Below, in pieces: positions 57,080 to 64,000 of a stretch of 64,000 nt of DNA. Origin of the DNA: Anthopleura xanthogrammica. Taxonomy: Eukaryota; Cnidaria; Anthozoa; Actiniaria; Actiniidae. Under the pieces are notes generated by a model. The model was given only the letters and a program-made list of their open reading frames with translations, made no database searches and had not been told where the DNA came from. Each line of letters opens with the position of its first letter. Position 1 is the first letter of the stretch. Made by a program: the position numbers and the translations under genes. The stretch is from positions 4,979,868 through 5,043,867 of the forward strand of contig OZ025219.1 of assembly GCA_964019055.1 (NCBI GenBank), in the 5' to 3' direction.

Positions 57080-58564
57080 TTATGAGATTAAAGGAGGCAA
57101 AAAATTTGTAAAAGCTGATAATATCATGATAATGTCAGAAGATAATGGAGATAGAGTGATTGGAATTCTTCGGTCCAATATATGCCAGTTCTTGATTCGT
57201 TCCATACACCTTTCAACATGAACTCTTAAGCAAGCAACCCTCTTGTTTCTTTCTGCCTCCTCTTTTGAAAACTGTTTACGGGATTGCAGAAAGACTGGTA
57301 ATGTAAGAGTTGCACCTACAGAGGCAAGTTCATCTTGTATGAGAAAACCCTTATCTGCCATTATCTCATCTCCAGGTTGCAACAGTCCTAGCAGACCACT
57401 TTGTTTTACAATCTCTTTATCTGAGATGCTGCCTGGATAAAGTTCACTGACAAATGCAGTTGCTCCACTAGGAGTGATTCCAATGAGGCTCTTCATTGTG
57501 GTTCTTGACTTATAAGATGAGTAGCAGGCAGATTGATTGTCAAGTGCTGATGGCCTCTCCATTTCAAACTCTGTGCAATCAATAATCAACACAGTTTTAG
57601 GATAAAATTCTTTGAAAAGTTTTGGCATGTGGAGTCTCAAGACTTCTCTGGATGGTAATCGGATCAAACATTCTAATTCTGTTCTCAAAAATCTTATCCA
57701 TGTTCGAAAAATCAAGGACACTGTGTTTTCGCAAATCTTAAAGCGGTGGGCCAAATCACGATTGAAAAGTCCAAGTCGTAGTTTCATTAAGACCAGAGAA
57801 AATTCTTCAAAAGTTGACAGTTTTCGAGGTCTACCAGGTTGAATTTTCTGAGGCATGTCTGTGTATGTCCTTAAGTGTGTTCCATAGCTGATATTCTTAG
57901 CAGATTCTTCTATGATATCAAAACACAACATCAGTGTTTCGAAGTCTGTAAACCCAGTATAGAAAGCAATGTTGGAGGGGCTGCCTTTGTAATCTTCTAT
58001 GTTAAACTTGGAATTTTCGTATTTGAACTTTAATCTAGAGATTTCTTGTTCAAGTGTCTTTATTTTCGTTTCAAGTTCTTGAATCTCGGAATCATTCTCT
58101 TCAGTTTGGGTTGACATGTCCCTAGTTTCTGAATCAGTTTGAGTAGATATCTCCTTGGAGAAAACAACAGGTTGAACAACATCTGGAATCTCTTCTTGAT
58201 CACTTGTTGACGAACTCGTTGCAACATTTACGTTTACGATCTTTGTAGCTCTCTTCTTCTCTTTGCTCGGCAGCACTGCTTTTATAATCTCTCTTCTTTT
58301 CGCTTGTTGCTTTGTCCAAGGAAAAATCGATGGTAAATGTTTTCGATTAAGCTTTTTTCCACCTTCAAAATGTTGAGAGCAGATCCTTGTGTTGTCGCTA
58401 TCAAGTTTGAGAGACGAGTTGCGAATCAATTTGTCATATTGCCTTCTTACGACTATATTTTTGGGAATACGATAAAATTGTAGTCCAGTACTGTTTCTAA
58501 AGTTATTGAAGCATCCTGGGACGCAACAATTCACAGGCTTAGGCATTTTTTCGAAGGAAAACAC
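57080..58564 (-). CDS. THAP-domain DDE transposase
   Basis: Intronless frame of 494 residues; Met7 (ATG at 58544-58546) is the likelier start because THAP domains begin MPxxC. THAP zinc finger: C14, C18, C62, H65 with LPSIFP at 77-82; it should bind the TIRs. A coiled coil spans about 158-186 (EIQELETKIKTLEQEISRLK). A Tnp_4-type helix-turn-helix spans about 247-293, ending in LAHRFKICENTVSLIFRTWI. The catalytic domain is DDE_Tnp_4-like: D329 (VLIIDCTEF), D404 (IMADKGF) and E451 (HVERCMERIK), so the triad is complete. The usual conserved THAP Trp is not obvious. It probably cuts and joins the element ends in the nucleus. A host-domesticated THAP gene is possible but unlikely given the flanking TIRs. 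Confidence 0.93.
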   Translation of the reverse strand: MFSFEKMPKPVNCCVPGCFNNFRNSTGLQFYRIPKNIVVRRQYDKLIRNSSLKLDSDNTRICSQHFEGGKKLNRKHLPSIFPWTKQQAKRREIIKAVLPSKEKKRATKIVNVNVATSSSTSDQEEIPDVVQPVVFSKEISTQTDSETRDMSTQTEENDSEIQELETKIKTLEQEISRLKFKYENSKFNIEDYKGSPSNIAFYTGFTDFETLMLCFDIIEESAKNISYGTHLRTYTDMPQKIQPGRPRKLSTFEEFSLVLMKLRLGLFNRDLAHRFKICENTVSLIFRTWIRFLRTELECLIRLPSREVLRLHMPKLFKEFYPKTVLIIDCTEFEMERPSALDNQSACYSSYKSRTTMKSLIGITPSGATAFVSELYPGSISDKEIVKQSGLLGLLQPGDEIMADKGFLIQDELASVGATLTLPVFLQSRKQFSKEEAERNKRVACLRVHVERCMERIKNWHILDRRIPITLSPLSSDIIMILSAFTNFLPPLIS

Positions 58565-58624
58565 AGTATTATAATTCCTCTTTCTAACAAGAACTTGTAT
58601 GCTTAGTTTGTTTACAAGTTGTCT

Positions 58625-58702
58625 TGTCTACCCAAATGACTTGCCCAGGCCGCGCGGCTGAACTAGTGCCCAGTCTCCCACTCGATTTTGTAGTCGGCAA
58701 TT
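58625..58702. repeat. Right terminal inverted repeat
   Basis: Reverse complement of the left TIR with scattered substitutions and a one-base gap. It lies about 60-80 bp upstream of the transposase start, so it likely doubles as its promoter region. Confidence 0.92.
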
Positions 58703-59100
58703 GGGCCTTAACAAGAAAACACTATTGTAGCTTCCAACACACGTTCACAAATATTTTTAGGATCACTATGAAATTTAACCAAGATTTTTCGAACAAAAAA
58801 AAAATTGTGTGTTTACGATTTGTTAAAATTGAGAGCTCAAGTTAATTGTCATTGTTGTTGTTTTTTGTGTGGGACTTCTCATCCTTGACATTGGGTTGTT
58901 GATGTTAGGGATATGACATTGAAGATTTGTTTATAATTTTTTACATTGGTAACACTTCTAATGGAGTAGATTTCATGTGAATGTTAATGAAAAAATATAG
59001 CACAAAAAAGCATCATGATATGGAAAGTAAAATGATCTGTTCATCCAAGATGCATTGTGGTCTAACTTCAGTATCAAACATACCATACAGCAAAAAACTA
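58703..59100. other. Flank right of the transposon
   Basis: AT-rich, no exon seen. Confidence 0.35.
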
Positions 59101-59160
59101 TAGAGCTTTTAAGTGCCACGTCACTCTTGTGCGAAAACAACTTCCGGGTCCAAAACGAAA
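59100..59160 (+). promoter_or_regulatory. Possible SETX promoter elements
   Basis: An ACGTCA half-site (59118-59123) and an ETS-type ACTTCCGGG (59140-59148) lie close together, about 1.1 kb before the first recognised SETX exon. This is a common pattern for animal housekeeping promoters. Placement relative to the gene is inferred. Confidence 0.25.
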
Positions 59161-59381
59161 AGCAGTTTTTTAAAGATTTTTCTTAGTTTTCCTTTATGAC
59201 AGGGTTTGTTGTCCAAAGTTCTAATCGTTGCAGGTGGAGGTTAAATCATTGAGAACATTTTTCGCTTTATTTTAGCAGTTTTTATGAGCAGTTGGACCCG
59301 CAAATACGTCGCAACTTAACAGCTCTATTAATGAGAAGCATGCAGTTACTAGTTGATGTAGATGGGCTACAAGTTGTTCAC

Positions 59382-59519
59382 TCTCATTTCCCCTCTCTGC
59401 AATAGGAAGAGAATTTGGCAAGTATGAGCGTATTACGAGTGACAGAGTTGCAGCTCTGTCGCTCGTAATACACTCGTGCTTGCCAAATTCTCTTTCTATT
59501 GCAGAGAGGGGAAATGAGA
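59382..59519. repeat. Near-perfect palindrome (138 bp)
   Basis: The left arm TCTCATTTCCCCTCTCTGCA then AGAGAATTTGGCAAG is mirrored by the right arm up to 59519, with few differences. The centre is about GTTGCAGC. It lies upstream of the SETX exons. Confidence 0.85.
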
Positions 59520-60226
59520 TTCAATTTCAGTTTTGCACCAAAAAATATTGCCAATCTTGACTGATTGTCTGTTTGATATAATTTATCCACCGACAGAAAA
59601 ACCTTTTGGTAAATTTGGTTATTAATTATAAAATTGATTATTTCATTCTTGTGTTCTCATAAATGCTTTATATATCACATTTTGAGGAAACTCCTAGACC
59701 AGAAGGTTGGTTCACAGGCCTGTTTAACCTCCCCTAGGCCTTTGAACCTGTCATGTTTGCTGCAAGCCATTAGGCCAGCAGCAGCACTAATCTTGACGGT
59801 TGGGATCTCTGTCATCAGGGTTTATGGTGGCGGTTGCCCTTAGAAACATTGAGAGCTAGACATTAAAACTTTATGACAAAATTTCAGTCGTTCCAAGCTC
59901 AACTGAGAAGCATAGTATTAAAGGAATACATTTACAAAGCAATACAGCTGAACCTGAATTTGGACACAAGCTATCTATAATAACTATTCAAGTTAACTAT
60001 GATAGATATGTCATTAGAGGCAGCTATACTACTTGATCAGTATTATTTTTTCCACTGCATTATAAAAAATAAGCAACATGATGATCAATAGGAACCACAA
60101 TCACTTAGATATCATGTAGAAGTCATTCTACACAGACTCACAGCACTAATCACTTGCAATATGCAGCAACTAGTTAAATTCTTATTTGTCACATCCCTTG
60201 TCAATGTGTTTGATGATTTTTTATAG
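59520..60226. other. Upstream or first-intron sequence of SETX
   Basis: No exon with clear homology. The acceptor TTTTTTATAG directly precedes the first recognised exon at 60227, so this stretch is probably intron. Confidence 0.4.
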
Positions 60227-63200
60227 GAACTTTTAAAGTGGCCTCCAGTTGTCACAAAGAGAACCTGTGAGTGGTGTAGCAGTCCATGTTGGATGAAGGA
60301 TGAATTCCCTAGGTTATGCCAGCACCCTTGGTCACAGTGGCCAGCAGATCTCCTACTGGACCTGCAGCACTGTGAGGATTGTATTGTGGAATATCACAGG
60401 ATAAGAGATGATTTTGTTAAAAATGAACCACAGAAGAAGAAGGTACTTATTATAGGTCTTATATTTAGGGTCATCAGATTGTTTTTAGAGAAAGAAAAGA
60501 AAGTTAGAAGTAAGAAGGAAAAAAAGTAAGAAAAAAATAAGGTAATGAACAAACAAAGGACAGCAAAATGAAAGAAAGGAAAGAAAGAAAGAAGAAAGAA
60601 AGTAAGTAAGAAAGAAAAAAGAAAGAATTTTATAGAAAGAAAGAAACGAAAGAAGGAATGAAGGAAGGAAGAAAGAAAGAAAGAAAGAAAGAAAAGTTTT
60701 TGGTATATATACTGTACACTAAATATTTTTTCTCTAAATTAAAGAATCTATGGGAAGGAGATGTACAGAGGTTAACTTTATTCATCATGCAGGCCTTACG
60801 GCCTTCACATAACGAAGTGGAAGAAGAGGGCAATCAAACTGCTTTGGAGGTTTGTTACTTATTTATAAGTATCCAGTATTTAGTTAAGGACATTTGTGGG
60901 CATTGTTCATGTGCAGTCTTTCTGCACATGAAGTAAGTGCACGCCTGCTAATTGAATAAAAATGCGATGTCATTCAAATGTTTTGATGGGTAACGTACCA
61001 AGAAAAGTAGTTTTTCAATTCTTCAAATTCTCATAGCTCTAAAACAAAATCGGTGATCCCCTTTCTGTTTTATAATTCACAAAGAATTAGATAAGCTATC
61101 AATGTACCAAATTTGAAGAAAAATATAATGGAAAATCTACAAATAAAAACAATATTTGAATGAAAACCCAATGTTGTATTGTGGCTTCGTAGCAAGGAAA
61201 GGCAAGGGAGCAGCAGGCCCCCCTGATATTTCATTAATTCATAAGGGTTAGGATTTTAAACTTTTTGGTGACAAGATAAATTGATCTTGTGCATTGAGCA
61301 GCTACAAGATAAATGGATTGAATGCAAATGCAAAGATTTTGTTTTTCTTTGCATTTCACAATTATGTACTAAAAAGAGAACTAGCTAGAAAATGCGAGTT
61401 GAATTTCTTTTCACTCAGCATTTGTATTTTTCAAATGAATGTGGATTTAGCCAATTATCTTGTGGGAATTTTGAACTATAAATTCATGCAGGATTCCTCT
61501 GGGTTTTGGCAGGAAATTTATGGTACATTAGCATTTTTGGTTTCCATCAATCAAACTATGACAGGCTGAGTTCATTCCGATCGAGAGATAAGAAAATTCC
61601 TGTGACAAGACAGCCATTTTCACATGGGAATTTCTCATCGCTCGACATTGGAATGAACTCAGTCAGTTATAAATTTGATATTGACAAAAGCCAAAATGCT
61701 AGACATCTGGATTCGGTACAGTAGGTTGCAGAATTATGAAAAGTGCTGTAAAGTTACTCATTATTTTATATACTTAAAACACAGCTGTTGGACAACTTTG
61801 AAAAAGCCCAACTCAACATGGACAATGTGGCTCAGAATCTTCATGTTCCTATGCTAGAAATTCTACAGTTCCCTCAGTTACTCTTCAACACTGGTCTGGC
61901 TGAGCTGTTTTTAAATGCCATAACCATATTAATAGACAATGGCACCCCTCTCATCCTGTCAGAGAAGTATCCTGGGATCTTTGTATTACTTGTACATCCA
62001 TCACAAAAGGTATGAAAGACATAGAGGATATTACATGGGCGCACATAGATATAAATTTTTATCTTCCAGTGTTGAAAAGATCTCTCAGGAGTGAGAGATT
62101 TTCGACATGAGAAGATCAAATTCATATCTCCATGCGCCCATGTAATATTCTGTTTATTATATAATTATCAATGAAAAAGAAAAGAAAGCTTTTTCGAGCT
62201 TTTTTCTGCTTTAAGAAGCAGGTAGCCATAGTGATGATATTTTCACATGTGAAAATAACATGTTATCTTCACATGTGAAAATATCAAATTTTTTAAATAG
62301 AGAAATAGGTATTTCATTGATAATCATATGATAAGATTGTTTCTCTGAGAAGCATTCTGGGATATGTATTACTTGTTCATCATGCAGTCACAACAGGTAT
62401 ACTGCTGTTATCTCGCCATCCCACATAAAATTCCACATTTCTGTGATGCACCCTATATTCTATAGAGGCTTCTCACCATCAAATGATGGCAGTCATGACA
62501 GGAGGTATGAGTCCTTTTCCCTGGGAAACTGAATTCTTTCTTATGTATATCAGATAAGACAGATTCAATTGCTCTATTTCACTATGACGTCACACCAAAA
62601 CAACCTATTGTTTTAATGCTAAGGATCATGGTCCCCAGAGGGGGCAAAATAGCAGGAATACAAATTTTAATTTAAAAATCACAAAATTTGCAGCTAAATA
62701 TTACACTAAATATCCTGAAAGAAAGAAAATTTTGCCTAAATTTCTATTATTCTTGTTCATGTAAACAAGCTATGACATCATAGTGAAATAGGGCAATTAT
62801 TCCTGTCTCCTGTTACGGCTGCCATCACATTATGGTAAAAAGCCTTTAGTTAATAAATGTTGTATTGTTTGATGTTATACCGTACCTCTACTATCCACTT
62901 CCCTGCCCTGCTCTGCTGCCAGTTTTCCTCAATTGAGTCGAGCATTGTTAACAGTATATTGTTCAGGTGCCAATGGAATATTTCCCTATCTTGACTTTTG
63001 TGAGCTTTCATATTTCTTTCACACTCAGCTAAGAAAATGGGCTACCAAGACTACCCAGCGTCTAACTCGTGTATCCTCAGACGATTATGACATGATCAAA
63101 GATGCAATTCAGTGGATGGTTGGAGTCATCACTCTGAATATGTTTGACAATGACATCCTCTTGGTGGACGAGCATGACGTCTCTACTTCTGCTGCATATC

Positions 63201-63362
63201 TCCCTACTCATCTATGTGACCTCAAGTGCCCCTTAGAGTTCTGGAAAGGCTTTACCAAGCTGCTGTTAAGCCTGGAGGGAGATGTACTGTGTTATAAGGT
63301 CTTGGGTGTGTCTGGGTACCGGGACTTGCCGGACACTATCTTGAATGCAATTGAAAACAAAG
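60227..63362 (+). CDS. SETX: Senataxin-like protein, N-terminal exons (partial)
   Basis: Senataxin is a nuclear RNA/DNA helicase that resolves R-loops and aids transcription termination; only its helicase-free N-terminal part is in view. Exons: 60227-60442, 60793-60849, 61785-62009, 63029-63362, all GT-AG, phases 0, 0, 0, then 1. Matches to remembered human SETX: HCEDCIVEYHRIRDDF (LECVAEYHKARDEL), LHVPMLEILQFPQLL (LRVPLLEILKYPYLL), EKYPGIFVLLVHPSQK (DKHPGIYLFLVHPNEM), then LRKWATKTTQ (VRRWAILTAR) and SSDDYDMIKDAIQWM. The start codon is not resolved: the first exon begins in phase 0 after an acceptor, so at least one more 5' exon is expected. The gene continues past 64000. It could be a closely related SETX-like paralogue. 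Confidence 0.85.
60560..60695. repeat. Imperfect GAAA/GAAG microsatellite
   Basis: Interrupted (GAAA)n and (GGAA)n in the first visible SETX intron. Confidence 0.85.
61275..61480. repeat. Dispersed repeat, copy 2 (inverted)
   Basis: Reverse-complement relative of 40140-40335: GAGCAGCTACAAGATAAATG, AAAAAGAGAACTAGCTAGAA and TAGCCAATTATCTTGTGGGA occur in the matching order. In a SETX intron. Confidence 0.7.
61565..61663. mobile_element. Small palindromic MITE
   Basis: The left arm CTGAGTTCATTCCGATCGAG then AGATAAGAAAATTCC pairs with the right arm GGGAATTTCTCATCGCTCGA then ACATTGGAATGAACTCAG. SETX intron. Confidence 0.65.
62026..62150. mobile_element. Palindromic MITE
   Basis: The arms GATATTACATGGGCGCACAT and the reverse complement ending at GCGCCCATGTAATATTC surround a centre with CTCTCAGGAGTGAGAG. 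Seventeen bases downstream of a SETX exon donor. I recall similar palindromes as abundant in anthozoan genomes (memory, not checked). Confidence 0.8.
62236..62285. repeat. 50-bp perfect-arm palindrome
   Basis: GATATTTTCACATGTGAA is exactly mirrored by TTCACATGTGAAAATATC, around AATAACATGTTATC, which is itself nearly palindromic. Confidence 0.85.
62471..62838. mobile_element. MITE with bipartite TIRs
   Basis: The outer pair is ATGATGGCAGTCATGACAGG against the complement of CCTGTCTCCTGTTACGGCTG and CCATCACAT. The inner pair is AATTGCTCTATTTCACTATG against CATAGTGAAATAGGGCAATT. The left arm has extra sequence between the two parts. SETX intron. Confidence 0.6.
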
Positions 63363-63702
63363 GTGATTTTTCCACCATTTTGAAATATAAAAATAATATG
63401 TAGCTAGTATAGCTGGTAATCAAAGGATCATGAAGCTGAGTTTTCGCAATCCTAATGCAGCCTCAAATTTTAATGAAGTGGGAGCCTTTTACCTTTGAAT
63501 TTGGGAGATGCAAATTCAGTATGAGGGCAAAACAAACAAACAAAAAATGAAACGACCCACCATGACCAATGCCTGGGTTATATTAGTTATTTCAATAAAG
63601 TTAGTCATCCGAAGACACTTCATGTTTACCAGCTAAAGTCTTTTTGGTACAAATTACAGCTCGAAGAAGGTGTAACTGAAAAAGACTTATGTCAGTTCGT
63701 TA

Positions 63703-63898
63703 GAGCGGTTTTCGTATGATTGGGAAACTGTACGACTTAAGGCACGGACACGGTACAAAATGCCGTAACATTGAAATGGCTTCCTATTGTCTTCCAGTAA
63801 TTCATCCAATCACAACGCGTTGTCACGGCTACAGTACGATACAGTTACAGTGCGGTTACGAAATTTCCGTATCTTTTCCAACTCGTACGAAAACCGCT
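63703..63898. mobile_element. TA-flanked MITE
   Basis: TIRs GAGCGGTTTTCGTA and, reversed, AAGCGGTTTTCGTA, with TA at 63701-63702 and 63899-63900. The interior has repeated ACGGYACAG/CAGTTACAG-like motifs. Probably in a SETX intron after 63362. Confidence 0.65.
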
Positions 63899-64000
63899 TT
63901 ACAACCAAGTGGCTGTCTACCAGGGTTACCAACTTCACTGCAATAATTACTTATCGTATCAGTGATACAGTATATTGTATACCAATGTTTGCTTTTTCAT

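Larger units (their letters stand above)
54541..58702. mobile_element. Two-gene DNA transposon, ISL2EU-like (4.2 kb)
   Basis: The element is bounded by ~80-bp TIRs and carries two convergent genes: a YqaJ nuclease-like protein (plus) and a THAP-DDE transposase (minus). Both frames are intact, so the copy may be autonomous or recently active. THAP plus a DDE_Tnp_4 (IS5/PIF-Harbinger-related) catalytic domain, with a separate YqaJ protein in place of the Myb-like partner of Harbinger elements, fits what I recall of ISL2EU elements. The exact tips and target duplication are unclear: TTAA occurs near both ends (54537-54540, 58708-58711), but with five extra bases on the right. Confidence 0.85.

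Overview
The window is animal nuclear DNA, most likely from an anthozoan cnidarian (a stony-coral-like genome). The evidence is AT-rich sequence, small protein-coding exons with GT-AG introns, tRNA-derived SINEs, many palindromic MITEs and large minisatellites. The lineage call is an inference; no marker gene fixes the species.

Three gene units can be supported. (1) A complete carnitine O-palmitoyltransferase 1 gene (CPT1) lies on the minus strand from 48839 to 29500. I could reconstruct 29 coding exons with consistent phases (2310 nt, 769 residues, start to stop), including the acyltransferase His and the STS motif. (2) A two-gene DNA transposon lies at 54541-58702 with ~80-bp terminal inverted repeats. 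It carries a plus-strand SAP-SWIM-YqaJ nuclease-like gene with one intron and a convergent minus-strand THAP-DDE transposase. This pairing resembles the eukaryotic ISL2EU type of IS5-related transposons. (3) The 5' part of a senataxin-like helicase gene (SETX) lies on the plus strand from 60227 and runs off the window; four N-terminal exons are visible. CPT1 and SETX are arranged head to head, with the transposon and minisatellites between them.

Region by region: 1-13 kb is gene-poor with MITEs, SINEs and microsatellites. 13.2-14.2 kb is a 50-bp minisatellite. 14.5-25.7 kb is a macrosatellite: a 40-bp array followed by four 2.3-2.8 kb units, each made of a single-copy block, a 22-bp array and a 40-bp array. 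The units differ in length by exact multiples of 22 bp. 25.7-29.5 kb is intergenic with MITEs. 29.5-48.8 kb is CPT1, whose introns hold microsatellites, SINEs, a TTAA-flanked element and MITEs. 49.2-53.0 kb is a diverged relative of the macrosatellite without the 22-bp array, interrupted by two MITEs. 53.2-53.6 kb is a GAAA microsatellite. 54.5-58.7 kb is the transposon. 58.7-64 kb is SETX and its upstream region.

The long repetitive reading frames over the arrays are by-products of stop-free repeats whose period is not a multiple of three. I do not annotate them as genes.
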